From Hyphomicrobiales bacterium (GTDB lineage Bacteria > Pseudomonadota > Alphaproteobacteria > Rhizobiales > Beijerinckiaceae), in NCBI GenBank assembly GCA_019247795.1, contig JAFBAK010000292.1, forward strand, positions 1-33,159: DNA of 33,159 nucleotides. Reading direction: 5' to 3'. Below, piece after piece: positions 9,218 to 18,162 of this stretch (the first letter of the stretch is position 1; every line of letters begins with the position of its first letter). Made by a program: the position numbers and the translations under genes. The notes under the pieces were generated by a model, which did no database searches, was not told the DNA's origin, and worked only from the letters and a program-made list of their open reading frames with translations.

Positions 9218-9846
9218 TCCTTCTCGCTCGCGAGCGCATTGATGGCGGCGGCCGCGAGCGCGCTGCCGCCACGCCTGCCGCGCACCACGAGATAAGGCAA
9301 GCGGCTGTCTGCGATCAGTGCCTCTTTCGATTCCGCTGCGCCCACGAAGCCGACCGGCATGCCGATCACGGCGGCAGGAAAAGGCGCGCCTTCATCCAGC
9401 ATCTCGAGCAGACGAAACAGCGCGGTGGGCGCATTGCCGATGGCGACGATCGAGCCGGCAAGGCGGTCACGCCAAAGCTCCATCGCGGCCGCGGTGCGCG
9501 TCGTGCCGAGGCGCGGCGCGAGACCGGGAACCGAAGGATCGTCGAGCGTGCAGATCACCTCGTTGGACTTCAGCAGCCTCGAGCGCGTCACGCCGTTCGC
9601 AACCATCTTGGAATCGCAGAGGATCGGCGCGCCGGCGGCGAGTGCGGCGCGCGCCGAAGCGACCGCGCCCGGCGAAAAAACGAAATCATTCGCGCTCTCG
9701 ACGAGGCCGCAAGCATGGACCAACCGAACCGCGATTTTCTCCTCCTCGGGCGAGAACCGCCGAAGATCGGCCTCGGCGCGAATGATCGCGAAGGAGCGTC
9801 GATAGATTTCCGCACCGTCGCGGATGTAGGAGAAGCGCTCGTTCAT
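9214..9846 (-). CDS. cobH: CobH, precorrin-8X methylmutase
   Basis: CobH moves the methyl group from C11 to C12 of precorrin-8, giving hydrogenobyrinate. It has 210 aa, the normal size. The catalytic histidine is His44 in [22 protein letters not shown], the [13 protein letters not shown] segment and [16 protein letters not shown] are family signatures. The ATG at 9846 lies 22 bp after the cobG stop, and its stop overlaps the cobI start by 4 bp. Confidence 0.97.
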   Translation of the reverse strand: MNERFSYIRDGAEIYRRSFAIIRAEADLRRFSPEEEKIAVRLVHACGLVESANDFVFSPGAVASARAALAAGAPILCDSKMVANGVTRSRLLKSNEVICTLDDPSVPGLAPRLGTTRTAAAMELWRDRLAGSIVAIGNAPTALFRLLEMLDEGAPFPAAVIGMPVGFVGAAESKEALIADSRLPYLVVRGRRGGSALAAAAINALASEKE

Positions 9847-9868
9847 TGGGATTTGCGAAATGCTTCCT

Positions 9869-11224
9869 CTATGGCTCGCCGCGCTCGGCCCACATCGCTT
9901 CGACGATTTGTTCGAGCGCGATCTTCGCTTCCTCTAACGTCAGGCCCTCGCGCACAGGGGGATCGTGCGCGACCCCGTCGATCACGAGGTCGTAGCGGCC
10001 GTCCCGACCGACCAAAGTGGCTTTCGTCACAGCGCTCCTCGCGCACCCTTTGGCGCAGCCCGAAACATGGAGCCCGATGACACCTCCGGGGCTGCTGAGG
10101 CGAAGTCCTTGCGCCACGCTGCCGAGCATGCGCGCGTTCTCGCGCGTCAGGACCGTGCTGCGTGCGCAAGCGGGTTTCCCTGGGCAAGCCGCGATATTGA
10201 GCCGCGGATCGGGCTCGCGTGTGATTAGACCCGAGTTCTCGAGCCGGTAATCCGTATTCACCGCTTTGATGGCGGATCTGTTCGCGACGAAAATGGTGCG
10301 CCATGGCGTGAGGCGAACTTCCCCGCCGAAGGCCTCGGTTTGGTTCGCGATATCGTCGAGCTGATCGGCGGTGAGCTGGCCGAAAGGCACAGCTATCCCA
10401 ATAGATGCCGGGTCCTCTTCACGGCGATAGATCATGGTGATGGGCGGCCCTGGTTCCCGTAAGCCGGGTGAGGCTGCGCCTTCTACTATGTCGGACCGGT
10501 GCGAGGACAGAGAGAGGAGGCCCACGCTCCGCGAGAGCGTTTCGATCTCGGTGCGCTTCAGAAGTTCGGCCATTCGGCGTGGCGCGTCCTTGCTTGCGCC
10601 ACGCAAGTTGAGAAAGGTCCGCGCCAGCGCGACCGCGATCTCCGGCACGGAAGATGGCGCGCATCCGCCGATCCCTCTCGCCTCGCCTTCGCATCCGCCA
10701 AGCGCGACCATGAAGAAGATATCGCTCGATTCGCGCCGCGCCTTGAAGCGGATATCGGCCGCGATCTGATCGAGCCCGAAATCGCCACCGTCATCGACCG
10801 TGAAGCAGAATTTCGCCGGCAAGGCCCGAAGTGAGGCTTCGCCCGCAAGCTTTTCGCGCAACGCCCGGACGATCGGCCGCACATCGCAAATCGCTTTGGG
10901 ATCGAGGCCGGAGAGCGGAGACATCATGACGTCGCGCAGCGATTCGGCCTCATGCGGCGAGGCGACGCCCTCGAAGGAGGAAAGCGCTTCGATGAGGCCC
11001 GGCATGGTCACCTCGCTCAGGCCGCGCAATTGCAGATTGCCGCGGCGCGTCAGATCGACGAGGCCGTTGCCGAAGCGCCGCGCGCAAGAGGCGATGGCGT
11101 GCAAAAGCGCAGGCGGGAGGCTGTCGGCCGGAAGGCTCAGCCGCACCAGAAGACCGTCGCCGGTCGGCATCGGACGCGCCACGCTCGGGCACCAGCCACG
11201 GCGCATTTCGGCCGCGACGCTCAT
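9869..11224 (-). CDS. cobG: CobG, precorrin-3B synthase (Fe-S monooxygenase)
   Basis: CobG uses molecular oxygen to hydroxylate C20 of precorrin-3A and form its gamma-lactone, giving precorrin-3B. It is the oxygen-dependent step that defines the aerobic pathway. The product is 451 aa and related to nitrite/sulfite reductases: duplicated ferredoxin-like half-domains and a [4Fe-4S] site with cysteines at about 347 and 353 (ACPGKPAC) and 390 and 394 (SGCAKGC). The true start is the ATG at 11224, which overlaps the cobN stop as ATGA and gives [18 protein letters not shown]. The open frame continues upstream to 12253, but that part lies inside cobN and has shadow-type arginine-rich composition. 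Confidence 0.94.
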   Translation of the reverse strand: MSVAAEMRRGWCPSVARPMPTGDGLLVRLSLPADSLPPALLHAIASCARRFGNGLVDLTRRGNLQLRGLSEVTMPGLIEALSSFEGVASPHEAESLRDVMMSPLSGLDPKAICDVRPIVRALREKLAGEASLRALPAKFCFTVDDGGDFGLDQIAADIRFKARRESSDIFFMVALGGCEGEARGIGGCAPSSVPEIAVALARTFLNLRGASKDAPRRMAELLKRTEIETLSRSVGLLSLSSHRSDIVEGAASPGLREPGPPITMIYRREEDPASIGIAVPFGQLTADQLDDIANQTEAFGGEVRLTPWRTIFVANRSAIKAVNTDYRLENSGLITREPDPRLNIAACPGKPACARSTVLTRENARMLGSVAQGLRLSSPGGVIGLHVSGCAKGCARSAVTKATLVGRDGRYDLVIDGVAHDPPVREGLTLEEAKIALEQIVEAMWAERGEP

Positions 11225-14200
11225 CCGCGCGCACCCTTCCTCGCTCCGCCTTGCGGCTCGGCTTCTTGGGCTCTGGCGCATGGGTCGGCCGAAATGGAAG
11301 CCGTCACGTTCGGCGATGCGCCAAGCTCCATCATCTCTGCAAGAATTCGGGCCGAGGAATTGCGCCGCGACAGCCAGAAGCCGCGTCGTTCGGCCTCGAT
11401 AAAACGCGACGCGATGGCACGAGCCGCCTCCGGGTTCGCCCGAAGCAGGAAGCCGCGCACCTCGTCGTCGCCGCAGGTCGCGTCGTAGACGAGGTCGAAA
11501 TGGCGGCTTTTCACCGCTTCGGTCAAAGCCGCAAAGGCAAAGAGATTGTCGACGGTCTCGGCCACCTCGGCGGCACCGCGAAAACCGTGGCGCATCTGGC
11601 CTTCGATCCATTGCGGATTGCTGGCCCGGCCGCGCACGACGCGCGCGATCTCTTCTTCCAGCGTGCGGACGATACTCCGTCCGGTGCGCGATGTGTCCGC
11701 ATGGTAGAGCGCGGGCTCGGCGCCGAGCGAGGAGGCCGCGGCGGAGAACCCGCCCTCGTGTTCGGCGAAGGCGTCCGAATCGAGCAGGTCCTGGCCTTCC
11801 ATGTCTTGCACATGCACGAAGGCGTCCGCCTTCGCGACCCGAGCTCGGAACGCCCTTGCCGCCTCGACCCCATCCGCGATCGCGCCGGCGCCATAGGCAT
11901 GTGAGGTCTCCGCGAGATAGGCCTCGCCGAGCGCCTCGCGCGACAGCGCGAAGTTCTCGCCGAGCGCGCGAGCAAGGCCAAGCCCGTAAGCGCCGGGCGC
12001 GGCGCCGAAGACGCGAGCGGTCGCGAAGGCTTCGCCCGGTGCGTCCCGCATCGCGGCCGCGAGGGGATTGTCGGTTTCCTCCTCGTCGAGGCTGACGACG
12101 GCGCGCACTGCCTCGTCGAAGAGCGCGATCTGCGTCGAGAAGACGTCGCGGAAAAGGCCGGAGATGCGTAAGGTCACGTCGACTCGAGGCCGCTCGAGCT
12201 TGGCGAGCGGCAGGATCTCGAAGCCGGTGACCCGCGTCGAGGCAGTGTCCCAAAGCGGGCGAACGCCGAGAAGCGCAAGGGCCTGCGCGAGATCGTCACC
12301 GCCGGTACGCATGGTGGCCGAGCCCCAAAGATCGATGACGACGCTACGCGGCCATTCACCATGATCTTGGGCGTGACGCAGCATGACTTCGCTCGCCGTG
12401 CGGCTGCCGATCTCCCAGGCGGTCCGTGTCGGCACGGCGCGCGGATCGATGGTGAAGAGATTGCGTCCGGTGGGAAGAACGTCGAGGCGCCCACGCGACG
12501 GGGCGCCGGCGGGGCCGGGCTCGACGAAACGGCCATCGAGCGCACGCAAAAGGCCGGTGATTTCCGAAGGCGTGGTTTCGCCGAAGATGTGAAGGCCATC
12601 GCCGATTCGCATCTCCTTGAGGTCGCAAAGCCAAGCATCGAGCTTGGTGAGCGCCGCCATCGGATCGTCGCTACGTTGAAGACCGAGCTCTTCGGAAAGA
12701 CCGGTCTCTTCGGCCTTGTCGAGGATGGCTTGCGAAAGGAGGAGCGCGCGGCGCCGATCGAGCGATTGGGCATTCGCATATTCGTCAAACAGCGATTCGA
12801 GCTCGGCCGTGCCGCCATGGGTTCCGGCTTCGATCAAAGGGGGAGTCAGATGGCCGATGGTCACGGCGCCGATACGGCGTTTCGCCTGCGCCGCTTCGCC
12901 CGGGTTGTTGACGATGAACGGATAGACCACGGGCACGGAGCCGAGCACGATCTCGGGCGCGCATTCTTGCGAGAGCGCCACAGACTTGCCCGGCAGCCAT
13001 TCCAGCGTGCCATGCGTGCCGCAATGGATCATCGCGTCCATGCGCCAGACCTCGCGCAGCCAGAGATAGAAAGCGAGATAGGCATGTCGCGGCGGCGAGT
13101 TCACGTCGTGGTAATCGGCCTTGCGGCTCGAAGCACGCCCACGATCGGGCTGCAAGGCGATGACGAGCGTGCCTGATCGAACAATCGGAAAGCGCAACGC
13201 GCCGTCGCGCAGGCACGGATCGTGCTCAGGGGAACCGAAGGCGCGATGCACGCTCTCGCCGAACGACGTTGGAAGGCTCGCAAAGAAGCGCCGGTACTCC
13301 GCAAGCGAGACGACGGCCTCGTCGAGCTCTTCGCGGGGAGAACTTTGCGTGAGTGCCGACATCAGGCGAACGGGGTCTGGAATCGCCCCGACGCCGTAGC
13401 CGGCGTCGCGCAATCCTTTCACGATCGAAGCCACGCTTTGCGGCGTATCGAGCCCGACCGCATAAGCCGAGCGGCCGCCCTTGCCCGGATAATCCGAGAG
13501 GACGCAGGCGAGGCGCCGCTTTGCGGGCGAAAGTCGGCGCAGCCTCGTCCAGGCGAGGGCGAGATCGGCCATATGCGCCACGCGCGATGGCTCAGGCTGA
13601 TGCACCAGGTTGGTGAATTCCAGCGCGTCGTGTCGCTTCGTCTCGCCCTTGAACGAAAGGACACCGCCGAAGATCCTCCCATCGATCTCCGGCAGGACGA
13701 CGTTCATTGCAAGGTCGGCTGCGCTGAGGCCGCGTTGCCCTTCTCGCCATTGCGCGAAGCTCGAGCCGCTCAGCACCGCCTGTATCACCGGGCAATCGGC
13801 CCGATCGAGCACGCTTGCCGCATCGAGGCGCGCCGAGAAGGCGGTCGTGTTCACGATGATGTCGGGCTTCTCCTCATCGAGAAGCGCGGCGAGCCGCTGC
13901 GCCGCCTGCTCATCCTTGAGACTCGTGACGAAGGCCGAGGTGACGCGAAAACCGCGTGCCGCAAGCGCATCGGCGAGCGACGTGACCGGTTGCGTGTCGG
14001 CTGCGAGATAGGCCGACCGATACAGAATAATGAGCGCATGCGGTGCGTGGCTCGCTTTCGCCGGCGCAAGACGCACGGCCGGCTCACGGCAACCCTCCTC
14101 GAAACGGCCGAAGGCCGAAATGGCGCGCGGCTCGCGCCAAGGCGTCGACCGGCCCAGGCGATGCGAGATGAACGCCAGAAGCTCGTGGAAGTTCTTTTCC

Positions 14201-14637
14201 CCGCCATGATCGAGATAGGTAAAGATCCGGGCGAGCTCGTGCCGCGGCAAGGTCGATGCGGCATCGAGGCGCGCGTCTTGCCGGCCATCGCCCGGCACGA
14301 CGACCAGCGAGAAGCCGTGCATCTTGGCGGCTCGCGAAAGCTCCTCGACGCCGTAACGCCAATAGTCGAGACCGCCGAGCAGCCGCACGACCACGAAACG
14401 CGCTTTCGCGATCACCCGCTCGACATAGCGGTCGACGGAGAAGGGATGGCGCAGCGCCGAAAGATTGGCGAGGCGCAGGCTCGGAGGGCTCTGCTCGGCG
14501 CGCTCCCAGGCACGCGCGAGGCCGGCAAGATCGCTGTCCGAGAAGGAGAGGAAGACCAGCTCGGCGGGCGTCTGGGCGAGATCGATCGCCTCGGCAGTTT
14601 CGTCGAGGGATCGCGTCTCGCTGCGCAGAAGATGCAT
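11221..14637 (-). CDS. cobN: CobN, cobaltochelatase large subunit
   Basis: CobN is the large H-type subunit of the ATP-dependent aerobic cobaltochelatase. With CobS and CobT (not in this window) it inserts cobalt into hydrogenobyrinic acid a,c-diamide. From the ATG at 14637 it is 1138 aa, somewhat shorter than the roughly 1275 aa of the Pseudomonas denitrificans enzyme but full length in domain terms. The CobN/magnesium-chelatase signature HCGTHGTLEWLPGKS is clear, followed by VPVVYPFIVNNPGEAAQAKRR; near the C-terminus are NPQWIEGQMRHGFRGAAEVAETVDN and YDATCGDDEVRGFL. An upstream ATG at 14733 would add 32 non-conserved residues. It is separated from cobW by 117 bp and overlaps cobG by 4 bp. 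Confidence 0.96.
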   Translation of the reverse strand: MHLLRSETRSLDETAEAIDLAQTPAELVFLSFSDSDLAGLARAWERAEQSPPSLRLANLSALRHPFSVDRYVERVIAKARFVVVRLLGGLDYWRYGVEELSRAAKMHGFSLVVVPGDGRQDARLDAASTLPRHELARIFTYLDHGGEKNFHELLAFISHRLGRSTPWREPRAISAFGRFEEGCREPAVRLAPAKASHAPHALIILYRSAYLAADTQPVTSLADALAARGFRVTSAFVTSLKDEQAAQRLAALLDEEKPDIIVNTTAFSARLDAASVLDRADCPVIQAVLSGSSFAQWREGQRGLSAADLAMNVVLPEIDGRIFGGVLSFKGETKRHDALEFTNLVHQPEPSRVAHMADLALAWTRLRRLSPAKRRLACVLSDYPGKGGRSAYAVGLDTPQSVASIVKGLRDAGYGVGAIPDPVRLMSALTQSSPREELDEAVVSLAEYRRFFASLPTSFGESVHRAFGSPEHDPCLRDGALRFPIVRSGTLVIALQPDRGRASSRKADYHDVNSPPRHAYLAFYLWLREVWRMDAMIHCGTHGTLEWLPGKSVALSQECAPEIVLGSVPVVYPFIVNNPGEAAQAKRRIGAVTIGHLTPPLIEAGTHGGTAELESLFDEYANAQSLDRRRALLLSQAILDKAEETGLSEELGLQRSDDPMAALTKLDAWLCDLKEMRIGDGLHIFGETTPSEITGLLRALDGRFVEPGPAGAPSRGRLDVLPTGRNLFTIDPRAVPTRTAWEIGSRTASEVMLRHAQDHGEWPRSVVIDLWGSATMRTGGDDLAQALALLGVRPLWDTASTRVTGFEILPLAKLERPRVDVTLRISGLFRDVFSTQIALFDEAVRAVVSLDEEETDNPLAAAMRDAPGEAFATARVFGAAPGAYGLGLARALGENFALSREALGEAYLAETSHAYGAGAIADGVEAARAFRARVAKADAFVHVQDMEGQDLLDSDAFAEHEGGFSAAASSLGAEPALYHADTSRTGRSIVRTLEEEIARVVRGRASNPQWIEGQMRHGFRGAAEVAETVDNLFAFAALTEAVKSRHFDLVYDATCGDDEVRGFLLRANPEAARAIASRFIEAERRGFWLSRRNSSARILAEMMELGASPNVTASISADPCARAQEAEPQGGARKGARG

Positions 14638-14674
14638 GGCGCTCCGCCGACCTAATCCCTTGCCCGCAAAAGGG

Positions 14675-14690
14675 GTCCCGCTTCCGGGAC
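14675..14690. repeat. Short perfect hairpin in the cobW-cobN spacer
   Basis: GTCCCG-CTTC-CGGGAC is a perfect 6-bp stem with a 4-nt loop. It lies in the 117-bp spacer between cobW and cobN (14638-14754), the longest gap in the riboswitch-led block. No T-run follows on the minus strand, so it is not a simple terminator. It resembles small palindromic repeats scattered through Rhizobiales genomes, but one copy cannot establish that. Confidence 0.55.
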
Positions 14691-14754
14691 GATGTCTTGC
14701 GAGCCGAGGAGACGACAAGCCGGCATGGGCCAATCCATCAAACGCTCGGCGCGC

Positions 14755-15807
14755 CTAAGCCATGATCGCGGCCGTGACGGCCGCGCGATCGATTCCCTTC
14801 TCGCCGATCACCACGAGACGGCCGCGCCGCGCTTCTCCTCGGGCCCAGGCTCGATCGAATTGCTGGCGAAAACGCTGACCCACGCCCTGCACCAAAAGGC
14901 GCATCGGCTTGCCGGTGACCTCGAGAAAGCCCTTCATGCGCAGCACGTCATGCGTGCCCGCGAGCCTCGCGAGCTTGGCGACGAAGGAGGCGGGATCGTC
15001 GATCGCGGGAAGCTCCACGACGAAGCTTTCGAAATCGTCGTGATCATGCTCCTCTTCGGCGTCGTGATGGGAGGGGCGCGCCGCAACGTCATCTTCCGCG
15101 GCGGCCGCAATGCCGAGCAGGACCGCGGGCTCGATGCGTCCCTCGCGCGTCTCGACGACCTTGACGGCACGCGGCACCGTGGCGGCGATATCGCCATGCA
15201 CGCGCGCGAGCGTCGAGCGATCGAGGAGGTCGGCCTTGTTGAGGATGATGAGATCGGCACACAGAAGCTGATCCTCGTAAACTTCCTCCAAGGGATTGTC
15301 GTGCTCGAGCGACGGATCGGCTTCACGCTGGCGCGCGAGCTTTTCGGGATCATCGGCGAAACGGCCGGCGGCCACCGCCGCGGCATCGGCAACGGCCACC
15401 ACCCCGTCGACCGTGACCCGCGAGCGGATGGGGGGCCAGTCGAAGGCCTTGAGAAGCGGTTTCGGCAAGGCGAGGCCGGAGGTCTCGACGATGATGTGAT
15501 CGGGGGCTTCGTTGCGGCCGAGGAGCGCCTCGATCGCCGGAATGAAATCATCGGCGACCGTGCAGCACAGGCAGCCATTGGCGAGCTCGACGATGTTCTC
15601 CTCGCGGCAGCTCTCGATGCCGCAAGAGCGCAGGATCTCGCCGTCGACGCCGACGTCGCCGAATTCGTTGATGATGAGGGCGAGACGCCGCCCGTTCGCG
15701 TGCTCGAGCACATGACGGATGAGTGTCGTCTTGCCGGCGCCCAGAAATCCGGTGACGATGGTGATCGGCGTTTTTTCGCCAAGATTCGCGGGCGAGGGCG
15801 TGTTCAT
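14755..15807 (-). CDS. cobW: CobW, G3E-family P-loop GTPase
   Basis: CobW is a G3E GTPase metallochaperone thought to deliver cobalt to the CobNST chelatase. It is 350 aa. Visible motifs are Walker A GFLGAGKTT (20-28), the family metal-binding GCLCC (78-82), ETSGLALP (108-115), NKADL (190-194), and a histidine/acidic run HHDAEEEHDHDD (247-258), which could bind metal. The C-terminal CobW_C domain follows. The ATG overlaps the DUF1636 stop by 4 bp. Zinc-type COG0523 proteins are relatives, but adjacency to cobN and the B12 riboswitch favours cobalt. Confidence 0.95.
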   Translation of the reverse strand: MNTPSPANLGEKTPITIVTGFLGAGKTTLIRHVLEHANGRRLALIINEFGDVGVDGEILRSCGIESCREENIVELANGCLCCTVADDFIPAIEALLGRNEAPDHIIVETSGLALPKPLLKAFDWPPIRSRVTVDGVVAVADAAAVAAGRFADDPEKLARQREADPSLEHDNPLEEVYEDQLLCADLIILNKADLLDRSTLARVHGDIAATVPRAVKVVETREGRIEPAVLLGIAAAAEDDVAARPSHHDAEEEHDHDDFESFVVELPAIDDPASFVAKLARLAGTHDVLRMKGFLEVTGKPMRLLVQGVGQRFRQQFDRAWARGEARRGRLVVIGEKGIDRAAVTAAIMA

Positions 15808-16211
15808 TCGGCGGCCTCCGGAAGATTTTGAATGGGGTGATCACTGAGCGGCGGTATCCGGGCGACAACGCCCTTCTTCAAAGCGTCCGGGCGTTGCCGC
15901 CACGGAATGAGCCCGTCGGCGGCCGCCGCATAAAGGGCGGACGCGTCGAGAATGACTTGCGCCGAAGCCTCATCGGGCGCGAAATCGCCGTACACATAGG
16001 TCCATTTCCCGGGGGCCGAGAAAGCGATCGTGCACGGGCGCTTGCAGACGCTGAGACACTCGACGGGGATGAGCTCGACGGAAATGTCGCGGCGCGAAGC
16101 GACCTGCCGCAACGCCCGATACAACCGGGCCCCGGGGCGTTCGGCGTCGTCGGGTTCCCCCGCGTGCCGGCAGGTGATGCAGATATGGATGGAAGTCGAT
16201 CGATCCGGCAT
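15804..16211 (-). CDS. DUF1636 cysteine-rich (ferredoxin-like) protein
   Basis: This 135-aa cytoplasmic protein of the DUF1636 family is the first gene after the B12 riboswitch. Its cysteines are at 11 and 14 (CITC) and at 52, 56 and 60 (ECLSVCKRPC), a pattern like thioredoxin-fold [2Fe-2S] ferredoxins; metal or Fe-S binding is an inference. The segment GKWTYVYGDF also recurs in the family. The family is commonly found beside cobW/cobN, so a role in cobalt handling or in electron supply to CobG is plausible but unproven. The ATG at 16211 has a GGGAG ribosome site about 8 nt upstream. The stop overlaps the cobW start by 4 bp. Confidence 0.88.
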   Translation of the reverse strand: MPDRSTSIHICITCRHAGEPDDAERPGARLYRALRQVASRRDISVELIPVECLSVCKRPCTIAFSAPGKWTYVYGDFAPDEASAQVILDASALYAAAADGLIPWRQRPDALKKGVVARIPPLSDHPIQNLPEAAE

Positions 16212-16344
16212 TGCCGATGCTCCCGGCGCTCAGCGTCCTTGGGGTGCATCGGCCGGGCCTTCGGAAAGAGCCCAGCTTCCGGTTGACGCCGCGTGCGGCG
16301 CCGACCGCCTCCGGGGCGCCCCGCCCGGCGGCATGCGGCTGGCG

Positions 16345-16549
16345 ACGGCAGGTCTCCTGGCTCGCGGATCTGCGCCTCGTGCTGCCTTCCCGGTCGCCGG
16401 CTCCGGCCAGCTTCCAGTGGCGTCGTCGCAAAAGGCTCACCGCTTACAGTTGCGGGGGCAGCTGCGGCATTGGCTCGGCGTCACGATCCCGCTCGGACGC
16501 CACGCCGCACCGCATTCCCTTTTCACCCCTCTTCCGAGGGGACCATCGC
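16345..16549 (-). promoter_or_regulatory. Cobalamin (B12/adenosylcobalamin) riboswitch
   Basis: The minus strand carries the conserved cobalamin aptamer in order: a GGTCCCC...GGGG P1/P2-type helix with AAAAGGGAA; the core GCCCCCGCAACTGTAAGCGG; the B12-box pieces GCCACTGG and CGGGAAGGC; and the 3' consensus AGCCAGGAGACCTGCC ending near 16346. It lies between the promoter at 16556-16585 and DUF1636. B12 binding should turn down the DUF1636-cobWNGHIJ operon. The 130 bp from the aptamer to the DUF1636 ATG (16212-16344) contain GC-rich hairpins, for example CGCCGC-AC-GCGGCG, which presumably form the expression platform. No U-run terminator is seen, so control of translation initiation or Rho-dependent termination is more likely than intrinsic termination. 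Confidence 0.96.
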
Positions 16550-16555
16550 TCCCGT

Positions 16556-16585
16556 TAGATAGAAGGGCCGAAGGGTGGGTGTCAA
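16556..16585 (-). promoter_or_regulatory. Sigma-70-type promoter of the riboswitch/cob operon
   Basis: On the minus strand a perfect TTGACA (16580-16585) is separated by 18 bp from TATCTA (16556-16561). The expected start point, about 7 nt downstream near 16549, coincides with the 5' end of the riboswitch aptamer, which independently supports the call. Confidence 0.8.
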
Positions 16586-16981
16586 TCATTGAGCATCGCG
16601 ATGCCAATTGCTTGTCCGGGCAAAGCCAACACACGCGCCCCTTCACGGCTGGAAGTGTTCTGATTTCAGTGCGCCTGTCGGTGCCAGAAAATATATTCGC
16701 CGCTGCGAATCTCGTCGATGATCCGACCCCTCAGGCAAAGGGTCGTCGGCGGGGGACGCTGCAGCCCGAGCAATTGCACGCGGGCCCGTGTACGCGGCAA
16801 AGCGACGGCGATCGCTCTGAGGAAGCGGTCGCGGCGCGTTGCGTCTCGAAGCACCGAGCTTCTGCCTATTGAGCCGAGCACGAGAATCGCTACATGTTTC
16901 GACGGGGCTGAATCGATTGCGAATTGGGTTCGCCCTCTTGCGCGCCGCAAGGGAGCGGGCCTCCATTTTGGGAGAAGATCG
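16586..16981. other. Gene-poor spacer between cob operon promoter and DUF427 gene
   Basis: These roughly 400 bp separate two divergent units. A minus-strand frame ending at 16666 is open for about 76 codons with plausible composition (ending SGEYIFWHRQAH), but it has no good start or ribosome site and I recognise no family. It may be a gene remnant or chance. A ribosome site GGGAGAA for the DUF427 gene lies at the right end. I see no convincing promoter for that gene. Confidence 0.6.
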
Positions 16982-17356
16982 ATGAAAGCTGAAATGATCG
17001 GCGGCACCACCGAGCACCCCATCACGGTTCGTCCCGCCAAGGGGCGCGCCAAAGTGAGCTGGAAGGACGCCGTCATCGTCGATTCCTCAAGGGCGCTTGA
17101 TCTCGACGAGGCGTCGCACACGCCGGTGAAATATTTTCCGCGCGAAGATGCCGATATGAGCCTCTTGCGGCGCACATCCCACAGCACCCATTGCCCCTAT
17201 AAGGGTGATGCGAGCTATTTCTCCATCGTAGTGGACGGGCAAGTGTCCGAAAACGCCGTGTGGACTTATGAGAATCCCTTGCCGGGCGTCGCTGCCATCA
17301 AGGACCATCTGGCCTTTTACCCGAAGCGTGTCGACCGCATCGAGGACATGGGCTGA
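16982..17356 (+). CDS. DUF427 domain protein
   Basis: This is a small 124-aa cytoplasmic protein of the DUF427 family, whose biochemical function is unknown. The family hallmark THCPYKGDASYFSI lies at about 69-82; YFPREDADMSLL (51-62) and the aromatic-rich VWTYENPLPGVAAIKDHLAFYP (93-114) also match. The ATG at 16982 has GGGAGAA just upstream. The frame extends upstream to 16718, but that part has no conserved text. It stands alone on the plus strand, divergent from the cob operon and convergent with aat, with 117 bp between stops; that gap has only a weak CGG-CTTT-CCG hairpin followed by five Ts as a possible terminator. Confidence 0.88.
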   Translation: MKAEMIGGTTEHPITVRPAKGRAKVSWKDAVIVDSSRALDLDEASHTPVKYFPREDADMSLLRRTSHSTHCPYKGDASYFSIVVDGQVSENAVWTYENPLPGVAAIKDHLAFYPKRVDRIEDMG

Positions 17357-17473
17357 TTCAAGCACGATCTTTCGAGGCAACGGCTTTCCGCTTTTTGTTC
17401 CCTCCTGCGGCGCCGGATGAGATGCGCGCATTTATCGGGCATTCTGAACTTGCTCGTGTTGATCTCGGCGCCT

Positions 17474-18145
17474 TCAGATCGGAGCGGCTCCCTCGACAAG
17501 CGCGAGGGCCTGTGTGCCCGTGAGGCGGCGCGCCCAGATGTTCTTGGAGGGGTGGACGGTCGTGGCGCGCTTGAGGCGCAGCAAGTAGGCAGGGCGGGAA
17601 AGCTCGACCGCACCGAACGTCGCCAGATGCGGCGTCACGAATTGCGTATCGAGAAGAACATAGCCGCCGAGCCTCAAACGCGCCACGAGATGCACGAGCG
17701 CGACCTTGGAGGCGTCGCGGGCGCGCGAGAACATGCTCTCGCCGAAAAAGGCGGCGCCGAGCGAGACGCCATAAAGGCCGCCGACGAGCGTCTCGTCCTG
17801 GTAAGCCTCGACCGTATGGCAATGCCCCTCGTCGAAAAGGTCGCGATAGAGCGCCCGGATGCGCGCATTGATCCAGGTGCGTTGCCGCCGCGCGCCGAAG
17901 GCGCTCGCGCAACCCTCGATGACGGCGTCGAAGTCCTTGTCGATCTCGACCCGGAAGCGCTGCGAGCGAACCGTTCTCGCCAGACGGGCCGGAACATGAA
18001 AGGCGTCGAGCGGGATGACGCCTCGCTTTTCGGGCTCGATCCAAAAGATCGTGGGGTCTTCGGCATCCTCCGCCATCGGAAAAAGCCCGATTTCGTAAGC
18101 CCTGAGCAGCAGTTCGGGCGTGATGACGGGAAGCGGAGCCGACAC
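17474..18145 (-). CDS. aat: Aat, leucyl/phenylalanyl-tRNA-protein transferase
   Basis: Aat transfers Leu or Phe from aminoacyl-tRNA to the N-terminus of proteins beginning with Lys or Arg, creating N-degrons for ClpS/ClpAP. It is 223 aa, the usual size. The N-terminal [19 protein letters not shown], then [15 protein letters not shown], the [34 protein letters not shown] core and [21 protein letters not shown] are all diagnostic. It starts at GTG 18145 with little Shine-Dalgarno, 17 bp after ybaB, so it is probably co-transcribed with dnaX-ybaB. Confidence 0.96.
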   Translation of the reverse strand: MSAPLPVITPELLLRAYEIGLFPMAEDAEDPTIFWIEPEKRGVIPLDAFHVPARLARTVRSQRFRVEIDKDFDAVIEGCASAFGARRQRTWINARIRALYRDLFDEGHCHTVEAYQDETLVGGLYGVSLGAAFFGESMFSRARDASKVALVHLVARLRLGGYVLLDTQFVTPHLATFGAVELSRPAYLLRLKRATTVHPSKNIWARRLTGTQALALVEGAAPI

Positions 18146-18162
18146 CTGGGCGAGCGGCGGGT

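Noticed and set aside
11225-12253. Upstream continuation of the cobG reading frame, giving a 794-residue protein
   Set aside because: It lies fully inside cobN in another frame, has arginine/alanine-rich shadow composition, and the ATG at 11224 with a 4-bp overlap is the natural cobG start.
13222-14655. Long plus-strand open frame (477 codons) opposite cobN
   Set aside because: It is antisense to a clearly coding, conserved gene, with no family motif and arginine-rich shadow composition.
16666-16900. Possible small minus-strand gene (about 70-76 codons) in the spacer beside the DUF427 gene
   Set aside because: It has no ATG in a sensible place, no ribosome site and no recognisable family; its longer frame runs antisense through the DUF427 gene.
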